A stretch of 64,000 nt of DNA, taken from Candidatus Methylophosphatis haderslevensis. GTDB taxonomy: Bacteria > Pseudomonadota > Gammaproteobacteria > Burkholderiales > Rhodocyclaceae. The stretch is taken from assembly GCA_016711925.1 (NCBI GenBank), contig JADJSA010000001.1:868001-932000 (forward strand). Direction: 5' to 3'. Shown piece after piece: positions 47,563-56,878 of the stretch. Below the pieces are notes generated by a model. It was not told where the DNA came from. It searched no databases and saw only the letters and a program-made list of their open reading frames with translations. The stretch's first letter is position 1; each line of letters begins with the position of its first letter. The position numbers and the translations under genes were made by a program.

Positions 47563-47659
47563 GCCGATATTATGCTCTGCAACAGGCCGAAGAGCCGCAT
47601 GCACAGGGCCTTTCAGCGATATTTGCCGAGATTCTTCTTGCAGGTCTTCGTGGCCCGGT

Positions 47660-48000
47660 TCAGACCCGCCAGTGCGCCGGCGCTGGCGCTTCGAGTCGCT
47701 GCCAATCGACCCCGCTGACGAGCCATTGCCACTGCGCAGCGCTGAGGGTAAAGACCGCGGTGTCGGCACGCGGCCAGATGAAGTGCCCCGATGCAGGCGC
47801 CGATGACACAGCCACACGCCGGTGCCATCCCACACCAGAAGCTTGAGCCGATTCAGACGCCGGTTGCGAAAGGCATAGGCACTGCCATCGCAGGGCGAGC
47901 GTCCCAGCGTGTTCTGTATGCGCTGCGACAGTCCGTCGATGCCGGCGCGCATGTCAATCGGTTCGACAACCAGCCAGACCTGGTGCGGGCTCGGGATCAT
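47660..48000 (-). pseudogene. tnpB: IS66 tnpB of element I, frameshifted
   Basis: The normal start VWLVVEPIDMRAGIDG is present. At about 47788 a run of five G (copy A) is four G here (CATCGGGGCAC), which shifts the frame and would carry translation on into tnpC sequence. Coupled to tnpA by a 4-bp overlap (47997-48000). Confidence 0.85.
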
Positions 48001-48329
48001 GACAGTTGTTTCAAGAACTCGACCAGCAACGGGACACTGCTACCCGGCAACTCAATTTCCCAACCATCCGGACTGCGCAGGCGCACGACGCTACCCGTTT
48101 CCGCCTTGCCCACGCTCACCGGCACCAGGGTCAGCGATGACTTTGCCGCCGCGATGGTCTGCTTCTCCCGACTGCGCCAGCGATGGAACGCTCGCTCGCT
48201 CAGTCCGTTGTTCGCGCAGTATTCGCGCTGCGTCAGATCACTTCGAACCCAGTTTTGAATGTGCTCTCGCCAGTAAGCCGGTCCGTGTCTCTTCGCCATT
48301 CGTCGCGCCTCAAAAACAGGCGACAACAT
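47997..48329 (-). CDS. tnpA: IS66 TnpA of element I
   Basis: Intact 110-residue TnpA, nearly identical to copy A (MLSPVFEARRMAKRHG... REYCANNGLSERAFHRWRSREK). The stop overlaps the tnpB start (ATGA). It may supply TnpA to the other copies, whose own tnpA genes are damaged. Confidence 0.9.
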   Translation of the reverse strand: MLSPVFEARRMAKRHGPAYWREHIQNWVRSDLTQREYCANNGLSERAFHRWRSREKQTIAAAKSSLTLVPVSVGKAETGSVVRLRSPDGWEIELPGSSVPLLVEFLKQLS

Positions 48330-48589
48330 CGCACGAGTTCAACCGATGAGTACAGGTGGTCGCGGTGGACGCTTACGAACAACGGACTGAGCGAGCGAGC
48401 GTTCCATCGCTGGCGCAGTCGGGAGAAGCAGACCATCGCGGCGGCAAAGTCATCGCTGACCCTGGTGCCGGTGAGCGTGGGCAAGGCGGAAACGGGTAGC
48501 GTCGTGCGCCTGCGCAGTCCGGATGGTTGGGAAATTGAGTTGCCGGGTAGCAGTGTCCCGTTGCTGGTCGAGTTCTGAAACAACTGTCA

Positions 48590-50654
48590 TGATCCCGAGC
48601 CCGCACCAGGTCTGGCTGGTCGTCGAACCGATCGACATGCGCGCCGGCATCGACGGACTGTCGCAGCGCATACAGAACACGCTGGGACGTTCGCCCTGCG
48701 ATGGCAGTGCCTACGCCTTTCGCAACCGTCGTCTGAATCGGCTCAAGCTGCTGGTCTGGGATGGCACCGGCGTGTGGCTGTGTCATCGGCGGCTGCATCG
48801 GGGGCACTTCATCTGGCCGCGTGCCGACACCGCGGTCTTCACCCTCAGCGCTGCGCAGTGGCAATGGCTCGTCAGCGGGGTCGATTGGCAGCGTTTGGAC
48901 TGCGCCGCCGGCGCACTGGCGGGTGTGAGCAGCGAGGCGAAGTCACTCACAAGAAGTTTCAAACAATATCGCGGAAAAGGCCCTGTTGACGGGGCTCTTC
49001 GTCCTGTCATCGGTTATAATGATGGCATGGATTTGCATGCTGAACTGGTGCGCTTGAAGAGCGTTGTGGAACTCCCGGAATGCATCGTCGGCGCCGTTCA
49101 GAGCCTCATTGATCAGGCACAAGAAGAAGCCGCCGAAACGATTCGGTTGAACGAGCAAGTCACGCGTCGCGACAGCGAGCTTCACGCCGCCAGGATCAAG
49201 ATCCAGGCCCTCACGCTGGAACTCGCGCACCTGCGCCGGATGCGCTTTGGCGCGCGCAGCGAAGCCGTCTCGCCCGAAGCAGGCGATCTGTTCCAGGAAA
49301 CGCTGGCCAGCGATATCGCCGCCGCCCAGGCCGAACTGGCCAGGAAACAGGCCGAGGCCGCAGCGACCAGCGAGCCGCAGGTGCCCCGCACGCCTCGCCT
49401 GCGCGCCGGTCGTCAGCCGCTGCCAGATCATCTGCCGCGCATCGAGCACCGGCATGAACCGATCTCCTGCACCTGTGGGCAGTGCGGTACGGCGCTGGTC
49501 AAGATCGGCGAGGACATCAGCGAACAGTTGGACGTCGAGCCGGCCCGTTTCTTCGTGCATCGGCACATCCGCCCGCAGTACGCCTGCCGTGCATGCGAGA
49601 CGGTGTCAGCCGCACCGATTGCGCCGGCCGTGATCGACGCGGGCATGGCGGCCACGGGGCTGCTGAGCTGGGTGGCCATCAGCAAGTTTCTCGATCACCT
49701 GCCGCTGTACCGGCTGGAGCAGATTGCGGCCCGCGATGGAGTCAGCCTCTCGCGTACCACGATGGCCGAATGGGTGGGACGCATCGGCGTGGCCCTGCAG
49801 CCGCTGGTCGATCGGCTGGTCGCGCACCTGCTGGAGCGGCGCGTGCTGCATGCCGATGAAACACCGGTCAAGCAACTGGACCCGGGTCGAGGCAAGACCA
49901 AGCGCGCCTATCTGTGGGCGTACCGGAGCAACGTGCTGGAGACGGGTCCGCCGATCGTGGTGTTCGATTACCAACCCAGTCGCGCCGGCGCCCATGCCCA
50001 AGCGTTTCTCTCGGGCTGGCAAGGCCATCTGATGGTCGATGACTATGGGGGCTACAAGGCGCTGTTTGCCACAGGCATCATTGAGCTTGGATGTCTTGCA
50101 CACGCGAGGCGCAAGTACTTCGAACTCAATGCCGCGCAGCCCAATGCGATTGCCCAGCAGGCGCTGGAGAGAATCGGCGCGCTGTACGCCATTGAAGCCG
50201 AGGGGCGCGATTTGACGATCGCGGCACGCGCTCACCTGCGGCAAACTCGAAGCCCAGCCCCGGCTTGCAGCCTTGCGCGAGTGGCTGATCAACACGCGCC
50301 TGGAGCGTTGCCGAGGGTAGCGCTACGGCCAAAGCCATCGATTACAGCTTGAAGCGCTGGCCGGCCTTGTCCCGCTACGCTACCGCAGGCGACCCGCCGA
50401 TCGATAACAACCCGATCGAGAATGACATCCGCCCGGTGGCCGTAGGGAAGAAAAATTGGTTGTTCGTCGGTTCGGAGCGCGCGGGCCAACGCGCCGCGGC
50501 GATTCAAAGCTTACTGGGCACCGCAAAGCTCAATGGCCTCGATCCAGCCGCGTGGCTGCGCGACACGCTGGAACAACTGCCCACCTGCCTCCACAGCCAG
50601 ATCGATTCTCTCTTGCCCCTGCGCACCGACACTTTGCACCAAACTGCTCAATGA
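48590..50654 (+). pseudogene. IS66 tnpB-tnpC of element M: accidental fusion, then frameshifts
   Basis: tnpB starts at ATG 48590. A two-base loss near 48898 (TTGGACTGCGCC versus TTGGAGGCTGCGCC in element O) removes the tnpB stop, so the frame runs through the spacer straight into tnpC (start MDLHAELVRLKS, ATG 49027). tnpC carries the DDE motifs ADETPVKQL and VDDYGGYKAL. Two single-G insertions near 50249 and 50302 then shift it, and the last part (KRWPALSRYATAGDPPIDNNPIENDI) is in another frame up to 50654. The N-terminal about 50 residues differ from copy A and match element O. Confidence 0.8.
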
Positions 50655-50687
50655 GCATACGTGGGCGGGCTACACGCTTACCGACAA

Positions 50688-50990
50688 ATGGCGAAGCGAC
50701 ACGGACCGGCTTACTGGCGAGAGCACATTCAAAACTGGGTTCGAAGCGATCTGACGCAGCGCGAATACTGCGCGAGCAATGGATTGAGCGAGCGAGCGTT
50801 CCATCGCTGGCGCAGTCGGGAGAAGCAGACCATCGCGGCGGCAAAGTCATCGCTGACCCTGGTGCCGGTGAGCGTGGGCAAGGCGGAAACGGGTAGCGTC
50901 GTGCGCCTGCGCAGTCCGGATGGTTGGGAAATTGAGTTGCCGGGTAGCAGTGTCCCGTTGCTGGTCGAGTTCTTGAAACAACTGTCATGA
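50688..50990 (+). pseudogene. tnpA: IS66 tnpA of element O, separated from its 5' end by M
   Basis: The body starts at ATG 50688 (MAKRHGPAYW) and continues to the normal end. The first ten codons (MLSPVFEARQ) lie at 45786-45817 on the other side of M. If the internal ATG is a true start the protein could still be complete, but its promoter in the left end is gone. Confidence 0.75.
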
Positions 50991-51328
50991 TCCCGAGCCC
51001 GCACCAGGTCTGGCTGGTCGTCGAACCGATCGACATGCGCGCCGGCATCGACGGACTGTCGCAGCGCATACAGAACACGCTGGGACGTTCGCCCTGCGAT
51101 GGCAGTGCCTACGCCTTTCGCAACCGTCGTCTGAATCGGCTCAAGCTGCTGGTCTGGGATGGCACCGGCGTGTGGCTGTGTCATCGGCGGCTGCATCGGG
51201 GGCACTTCATCTGGCCGCGTGCCGACACCGCGGTCTTCACCCTCAGCGCTGCGCAGTGGCAATGGCTCGTCAGCGGGGTCGATTGGCAGCGTTTGGAGGC
51301 TGCGCCGCCGGCGCACTGGCGGGTGTGA
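50987..51328 (+). CDS. tnpB: IS66 TnpB of element O
   Basis: Intact 113-residue Orf2 protein, coupled to tnpA (ATGA overlap). Differs from copy A mainly at the C-terminus (LEAAPPAHWRV). Confidence 0.9.
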   Translation: MIPSPHQVWLVVEPIDMRAGIDGLSQRIQNTLGRSPCDGSAYAFRNRRLNRLKLLVWDGTGVWLCHRRLHRGHFIWPRADTAVFTLSAAQWQWLVSGVDWQRLEAAPPAHWRV

Positions 51329-51426
51329 GCAGCGAGGCGAAGTCACTCACAAGAAGTTTCAAACAATATCGCGGAAAAGGCCCTGTTGACGGGGCTCTTC
51401 GTCCTGTCATCGGTTATAATGATGGC

Positions 51427-53050
51427 ATGGATTTGCATGCTGAACTGGTGCGCTTGAAGAGCGTTGTGGAACTCCCGGAATGCATCGTCGGCGCCGTTCA
51501 GAGCCTCATTGATCAGGCACAAGAAGAAGCCGCCGAAACGATTCGGTTGAACGAGCAAGTCACGCGTCGCGACAGCGAGCTTCACGCCGCCAGGATCAAG
51601 ATCCAGGCCCTCACGCTGGAACTCGCGCACCTGCGCCGGATGCGCTTTGGCGCGCGCAGCGAAGCCGTCTCGCCCGAAGCAGGCGATCTGTTCCAGGAAA
51701 CGCTGGCCAGCGATATCGCCGCCGCCCAAGCCGAACTGGCCAGGAAGCAGGCCGAGGCCGCCGCGACCAGCGAGCCGCAGGTGCCGCGTACGCCTCGCCT
51801 GCGCGCCGGTCGTCAGCCGTTGCCCGATCATCTGCCGCGCATCGAGCACCGGCATGAACCGATCTCCTGCACCTGTGGGCAGTGCGGTACGGCGCTGGTC
51901 AAGATCGGCGAGGACATCAGCGAACAGTTGGACGTCGAGCCGGCCCGTTTCTTCGTGCATCGGCACATCCGCCCGCAGTACGCCTGCCGTGCATGCGAGA
52001 CGGTGTCAGCCGCACCGATTGCGCCGGCCGTGATCGACGCGGGCATGGCGGCCACGGGGCTGCTGAGCTGGGTGGCCATCAGCAAGTTTCTCGATCACCT
52101 GCCGCTGTACCGGCTGGAGCAGATTGCGGCCCGCGATGGAGTCAGCCTCTCGCGTACCACGATGGCCGAATGGGTCGGACGCATCGGCGTGGCCCTGCAG
52201 CCGCTGGTCGATCGGCTGGTCGCGCACCTGCTGGAGCGGCGCGTGCTGCATGCCGATGAAACACCGGTCAAGCAACTGGACCCGGGTCGAGGCAAGACCA
52301 AGCGCGCCTATCTGTGGGCGTACCGGAGCAACGTGCTGGAGACGGGTCCGCCGATCGTGGTGTTCGATTACCAACCCAGTCGCGCCGGCGCCCATGCCCA
52401 AGCGTTTCTCTCGGGCTGGCAAGGCCATCTGATGGTCGATGACTATGGGGCTACAAGGCGCTGTTTGCCACAGGCATCATTGAGCTTGGATGTCTTGCAC
52501 ACGCGAGGCGCAAGTACTTCGAACTCAATGCCGCGCAGCCCAATGCGATTGCCCAGCAGGCGCTGGAGAGAATCGGCGCGCTGTACGCCATTGAAGCCGA
52601 GGGCGCGATTTGACGATCGCGGCACGCGCTCACCTGCGGCAAACTCAAGCCCAGCCCCGGCTTGCAGCCTTGCGCGAGTGGCTGATCAACACGCGCCTGA
52701 GCGTTGCCGAGGGTAGCGCTACGGCCAAAGCCATCGATTACAGCTTGAAGCGCTGGCCGGCCTTGTCCCGCTACGCTACCGCAGGCGACCTGCCGATCGA
52801 TAACAACCCGATCGAGAATGACATCCGCCCGGTGGCCGTAGGGAAGAAAAATTGGTTGTTCGTCGGTTCGGAGCGCGCGGGCCAACGCGCCGCGGCGATT
52901 CAAAGCTTACTGGGCACCGCAAAGCTCAATGGCCTCGATCCAGCCGCGTGGCTGCGCGACACGCTGGAACAACTGCCCACCTGCCTCCACAGCCAGATCG
53001 ATTCTCTCTTGCCCCTGCGCACCGACACTTTGCACCAAACTGCTCAATGA
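51427..53050 (+). pseudogene. tnpC: IS66 tnpC of element O, two single-base losses
   Basis: ATG 51427 (MDLHAELVRLKSVVELPE). The frame is good through ADETPVKQL and VDDYG, then loses a G at about 52447 (GACTATGGGGCTAC versus GGGGG) and another at about 52604 (GAGGGCGCG versus GAGGGGCGCG). The C-terminal part (RYATAGDLPIDNNPIENDI..., to 53050) is readable from about 52610 in a separate frame. Both breaks are in G runs. Confidence 0.85.
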
Positions 53051-53085
53051 GCATACGTGGGCGGGCTACACGCTTACGCACGACC

Positions 53086-53577
53086 TGCTCATTGCGGCAG
53101 ATGGTCACTATTCTGGCTGCGGGCACACGCACGCGCAACGGTCATTTTATTCCGTCATCTGGCGTGCTCATGTTCCAGCCCACCGGGCTCGCCAAACCGG
53201 CCAGCCCACTGGCTGTACCGACCGGGGCCGATGGCGAATGAGCCCACTTACGCTGCTTTGATCATTGGCCTAGTACAAAGGGGGAATATACGGGACTTGC
53301 ACTTTAGGGGAAGATTTGCTGCGTGCGACACAAATGCGCTAGCGTCACTCAGCTCCCAGACGAACATTCAGAACGCCTGTGAATTGCGTTCTTGAAACCA
53401 TTCCCAAGAGCTGGCTCCCTATTGCCGCGATTCCAATTGCTGCACTTCGAATTGCGGAGCGAGCGACAAAGTCAGGCGGCACAAACTACGCTTAATAATA
53501 TGAGACTCCTGTGGAGTTTGTCGCCGCCTCCCCTAAACGGCCATGCAAGAATTTGACAACGATACTTTCAACACGCC
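53086..53577. other. Intergenic region right of the IS66 nest, no gene assigned
   Basis: About 490 bp. Joining 45511-45738 with 53086 onward (the pre-insertion sequence) gives a possible open stretch across the junction that ends near 53241, but no family was recognised. The rest, up to the deacetylase start, is AT-richer and without a clear promoter. Confidence 0.35.
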
Positions 53578-54423
53578 ATGAAAACTCGACGTCGAATTGT
53601 TGAGGCTCTCTATTCCGTGTGCGACAAAAGCGCATGGTTACGCGCCCTTGGACCGGTCTCCAGAACAGCCAATGTCCTTATGTATCACAGGGTTAATGAC
53701 TACGATCATGACGGGTTAACAACGCCGACCCCGGTTTTTGAGCAGATGATGCGCGAGTTGACGAAGCGATACCAACTAGTGTCATTGGCTGAACTGGTCC
53801 GAACCGTCGCGACGAGAGGCGCCTTGGGAAACAAGGTAGCAATTACTTTTGACGACGGTTACAGAGACAACCTTCATTGTGCTGCACCTATTCTAAAGAA
53901 ATACGATGTCCCGGCAACGTTCTTTGTGACAACAGGTTTCATTGGGACAACAAAGGTCTTCCCCTGGGATTTGAAGAATCCGGTGGCGAATCCGTTGATG
54001 ACTTGGGATGAGGTTCGAACCCTCGCCCAGCTGGGATTCGAAATTGGCGCCCATACCATAAGCCACCCTGACTTAGGCGCCACCTCGTCCGAGGACGCAA
54101 GGCGGGAAATTCGCGACTCCAAACAGCACATCGAAAGCGAGCTGGGCAGAACGGTCGAAGCGTTCGCCTTTCCCTTCGGCAAAAGAGAAAGTTGCCCAAT
54201 AGAGGTCTCGCAGATTGTTCAAGGTGAGGGCTATTCGTGCTGCTGCTTGGGCTATGGGGGAAAGGTTGGCGCTGATTCTGAACTATTCCGACTAAACAGA
54301 ATTCCCATGTATCCGACCACGGTTGATCTGCTCATGGAAATCGACAGTTTCTTGACGTACTTTGACGGCTTCACCCACTTCGCGGGAATCCCGATTCTTC
54401 GACACAACGTAAATGACTGGTAG
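53578..54423 (+). CDS. NodB-type polysaccharide deacetylase
   Basis: Protein of 281 residues with NodB motifs ANVLMYHRVNDYDHDG, AITFDDGYRDN (catalytic and metal Asp), FEIGAHTISHPDLG (metal His pair) and AFAFPFGKRES. No signal peptide or obvious membrane anchor, so the site of action is unclear. It has the XrtA-locus style start LGPVSRTANVLMYHRV. It is a third deacetylase of the window, distinct in sequence from those at 8004 and 24370, suggesting different target sugars. A 103-bp gap precedes the next gene. Confidence 0.9.
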   Translation: MKTRRRIVEALYSVCDKSAWLRALGPVSRTANVLMYHRVNDYDHDGLTTPTPVFEQMMRELTKRYQLVSLAELVRTVATRGALGNKVAITFDDGYRDNLHCAAPILKKYDVPATFFVTTGFIGTTKVFPWDLKNPVANPLMTWDEVRTLAQLGFEIGAHTISHPDLGATSSEDARREIRDSKQHIESELGRTVEAFAFPFGKRESCPIEVSQIVQGEGYSCCCLGYGGKVGADSELFRLNRIPMYPTTVDLLMEIDSFLTYFDGFTHFAGIPILRHNVNDW

Positions 54424-54526
54424 GGGCAGAAGGAGCAACACGGTCGTCCTTTCTTCCCCTCTTCATCGCCAGCCTGACTTTCCGCTAAGGGTTTCGATAT
54501 CGCGCAGGAGATCTCAAATCCGTTCG

Positions 54527-55639
54527 ATGCCGCACCGAATTCACTCTCTAGACGTAACGCGCGGGTTGGCGATGGTATTGGCGATTCTTCAGCATAGTTA
54601 CTTGAATGCAGATTCATCGCTGTTCTCGGATTCCGGCAAGTGGTTTATGTGGACGACTACAAATCTTGCCCCTGTTGCATTTGTCGCAGTCTCCGGGGCG
54701 GCTTCAAGCTACTCTTTGCTATCGAATTCTGATTGGTGCCGCGCTTACCGACAAACAGTTGTTCGTGCGTTCGTGCTGCTGACAGTCGCACATTTTCTGA
54801 TCAATCTAAGTAGCTATCCATGGGCCCTTCACCAAGGTCTACTTCGAGGATCTGAAGATCTTCCGTGGATCGAACAACTCGCTCTCGGATTCCCCATCAC
54901 GGATACCATCGCCGTGTGTCTACTAATATCGCCAGTGTTTGTCGTGTGCTTTGGGCAGCGGTTGCGTGCAATTATTATTGTGGTTCTCATCGCCGCAACG
55001 ATCGCGGTTACAGGACTCGCAGTCCCCACATCTGCTCCCTTTCCCATGTTGCGCGAGGCGTTGTTTGGGGTCCTAGGCGATTTCCGGATTAGCGGCGAGC
55101 CGAAAACATTCTGGTGGCCTCTTGTTCCCTGGCTCGGCGTATTTTTGAGTGGAACGATATTTGGCGAATGTTTGGCGCGATTCGCTCACAGTAAACTTGA
55201 TGCGAGAGTGCTTGTAATCCAACTGATACGCTCCACTGCAGCTCTTGGAATTTGCAGTCTGCTCTTGACGCTCGGGTATATGCTGCTCAAAGCACAATAC
55301 CTGCAAGTTTGGGGGCCAGAAGTGTTCCGAGCGATGTACCCTAGTCGCACAACGACTCTGTTGCCGGGCTACTTGGCACTCCTAACCCTTATTCTTGCGG
55401 CAATAACATATGTCGTGGATGTGCAAGGGCATTTCGACCGAGTTCTATGGGTGCTTTCGGTTTTCGGTAGAACGTCCGTCTTCGCATTCATTATCCAGTT
55501 TCTGATTGTTGAAAGCGGACCTGCAGTGATTGGACTTACTGGATCCTTGGGGCCTCTTGGTGTTTCATTCCTGTTTGGCTCGAGTCTCGTTTTGGTTTGG
55601 CTGCTCTCATATCTTTACGGTCGAGTGAGGGGGGGGTGA
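54527..55639 (+). CDS. Polytopic acyltransferase-like protein (HGSNAT/DUF1624 or OpgC type)
   Basis: Protein of 370 residues from ATG 54527 (MPHRIHSLDVTRGLAMVLAILQHSYL), with about ten membrane helices. RxxSLDVTRGLAM and the His in the first helix are typical of membrane acyltransferases of the heparan-alpha-glucosaminide N-acetyltransferase/OpgC kind. A longer frame from 54413 overlaps the deacetylase and lacks homology. It could transfer acetyl or other acyl groups onto EPS amines freed by the deacetylase just upstream (inference). Frame intact. Confidence 0.78.
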   Translation: MPHRIHSLDVTRGLAMVLAILQHSYLNADSSLFSDSGKWFMWTTTNLAPVAFVAVSGAASSYSLLSNSDWCRAYRQTVVRAFVLLTVAHFLINLSSYPWALHQGLLRGSEDLPWIEQLALGFPITDTIAVCLLISPVFVVCFGQRLRAIIIVVLIAATIAVTGLAVPTSAPFPMLREALFGVLGDFRISGEPKTFWWPLVPWLGVFLSGTIFGECLARFAHSKLDARVLVIQLIRSTAALGICSLLLTLGYMLLKAQYLQVWGPEVFRAMYPSRTTTLLPGYLALLTLILAAITYVVDVQGHFDRVLWVLSVFGRTSVFAFIIQFLIVESGPAVIGLTGSLGPLGVSFLFGSSLVLVWLLSYLYGRVRGG

Positions 55640-55789
55640 CCGACAATGACTACGCGTATTGCGCAGGTGAGATCAACGAATTGACTGCGTGCCAAGGCCA
55701 GACCAAGTCTTAAGACAGTAGGTACGCGAGCCAGCCAGAAACCAGGAACTTCTTCTGGTAGTTCGGCACGAAAACGCCCAACAAGAACG

Positions 55790-56878
55790 ATGGATGCCAT
55801 TCATACACAGATCGTCGGCCCGACAAGTTCGCTAGCGGCGAGGGCCGAGGAAGCTCTCGACAAATGCGCATTCCCCTTTCCACTAACGTCGCGTCTCTGC
55901 TGGCTACGAAATTGTGGAACGAGTGACGACAGGCTGGCAATTGCAACCACGACTTCCGGATCGTTTCGTGCCGCCTTGGGGCTGAACGTCAAGAAGACGC
56001 GTGCTTTCCCCGGACATAGAACTATTGACGTACATGCAATTGGGGAAGCATATGCCTCAGATTCGGGAGACGCACTGCTCAGACAGATAACCGGCTACGC
56101 TGTGTCCACCGGATGCGTGCTTCGGGTTCGTGCCGAGGTTCAGTGTCGCAATGAGGCGGCACGTGCGTTCGTTCGGCGTTCCCTAGCGGGTCTTGGGTAT
56201 CGGCAGATTACTGCGGAGCAAATTCCTTCCAGAACTCTTGCCATAGACCTAACACCTACGGAGGATGAATTGTTCAGCTCCTTCAGCAGTTCCACCCGCC
56301 ACAAAATTCGGAAAGCGACGCGCAACGGACTTCAGGTGACTCCTATTGCGGATCCTGTACTCGGCGAGCGCATGAATTCCATACTGGCCGAAACGTTTGA
56401 CAGGACAGGTGGCTCGCATGACGACGTTGATTGGCGGCAAGTCCTGGCAGTCTGTCAGGCGCGGCCGGACCTTTCACGTATCGTTGGTGCATTCAAGGGT
56501 GATGGCCGCACCCCTGAAGACCTACTTGCGTTCGCTTGGGCGACGCGCCAGGGCGATAGGGTTCTTTACGATATCAGCGCCTCGACTCGGAAGAGTGACG
56601 TACGGCTTCCGCTGCTTTACCCTGTCCTGTGGGATCAAATTGCCTGGGCGCGGAATCAGCATGCTTCGTGGTTCGACATGAATGGGATTACAGGTGGATC
56701 GCAGGACAGTGACGGCGGGTTGGCGCGCATTTCAAGTTTCAAGAAGGGTTTTGGCGGAACGGAGTTTGAATTTGGTGAGGAATGGATCTTTGAACCCAAC
56801 CGATTCAAGTCAATGGTTGCCCGTGGATTATCCCGCGCAGTCCACAGGGTTGAAAGTGTTTGGCGCTCCCGCGGCTAG
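55790..56878 (+). CDS. GNAT/FemAB-like (BioF2-type) acyltransferase
   Basis: Protein of 362 residues. The C-terminal half has the Acetyltransf_6 pattern: SSFSSSTRHKIRKATRNGLQVTPI, NSILAETFDRTGGSHDDVDW, DLLAFAWATRQGDRVLYDISASTRKSDVRLPLLYPVLWDQIAWA and FDMNGITGGSQDSDGGLARISSFKKGFGGTEFEFGEEWIF. The last is the conserved end of the FemAB family. The N-terminal domain is less conserved. A second FemAB-type gene beside 44464, pointing to more than one aminoacyl or acyl modification. Preceded by a 150-bp gap. Confidence 0.82.
   Translation: MDAIHTQIVGPTSSLAARAEEALDKCAFPFPLTSRLCWLRNCGTSDDRLAIATTTSGSFRAALGLNVKKTRAFPGHRTIDVHAIGEAYASDSGDALLRQITGYAVSTGCVLRVRAEVQCRNEAARAFVRRSLAGLGYRQITAEQIPSRTLAIDLTPTEDELFSSFSSSTRHKIRKATRNGLQVTPIADPVLGERMNSILAETFDRTGGSHDDVDWRQVLAVCQARPDLSRIVGAFKGDGRTPEDLLAFAWATRQGDRVLYDISASTRKSDVRLPLLYPVLWDQIAWARNQHASWFDMNGITGGSQDSDGGLARISSFKKGFGGTEFEFGEEWIFEPNRFKSMVARGLSRAVHRVESVWRSRG

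Larger units (their letters stand above)
45910..48376 (-). mobile_element. IS66 element I (innermost, opposite orientation)
   Basis: Ends GTAAGCGCGC at 45910 and ...GGACGCTTAC at 48376, 2467 bp. They are flanked by the exact 8-bp duplication GAACAACG (45902-45909 and 48377-48384). Its tnpA-tnpB-tnpC read on the minus strand. The 3' half of tnpC and the adjacent end differ from the other copies, so it is a related variant, not a simple duplicate. Confidence 0.95.
45786..48593 (+). pseudogene. tnpA: IS66 tnpA of element M, split by element I
   Basis: The 5' part (45786-45909) encodes MLSPVFEARQMAKRHG...REYCANN. The 3' part resumes at 48385 with GLSERAFHRWRSREK and has lost one T in GAGTTCTGA (copy A: GAGTTCTTGA), which creates an early stop at 48576-48578. 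Not functional as it stands. Confidence 0.85.
45739..50681 (+). mobile_element. IS66 element M (middle), inserted in O and split by I
   Basis: The right end CGCTTAC is at 50681, followed by CGACAAAT (50682-50689), which equals O's bases 45810-45817 and so is the expected 8-bp target duplication. The left end is shared with O (45739-45817). Without I and one duplicated octamer, M sums to 2468 bp. Its tnpA is cut by element I. Confidence 0.88.
45739..53077 (+). mobile_element. IS66 element O (outermost), host of two nested IS66 copies
   Basis: The ends are GTAAGCG at 45739 and CGCTTAC ending at 53077. They are flanked by the exact 8-bp duplication GCACGACC (45731-45738 and 53078-53085). The element's own sequence is 45739-45817 plus 50690-53077, which sums to 2467 bp, a normal full length. 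Element M is inserted after base 79 at CGACAAAT. M's left copy of the first 79 bp is not present twice, so the tandem left ends have collapsed into one, by recombination or in the assembly. Confidence 0.9.

Noticed and set aside
54413..54526. N-terminal extension of the acyltransferase at 54527
   Set aside because: Overlaps the deacetylase stop, is Arg/Ser-rich and precedes the canonical SLDVTRGLAM start.
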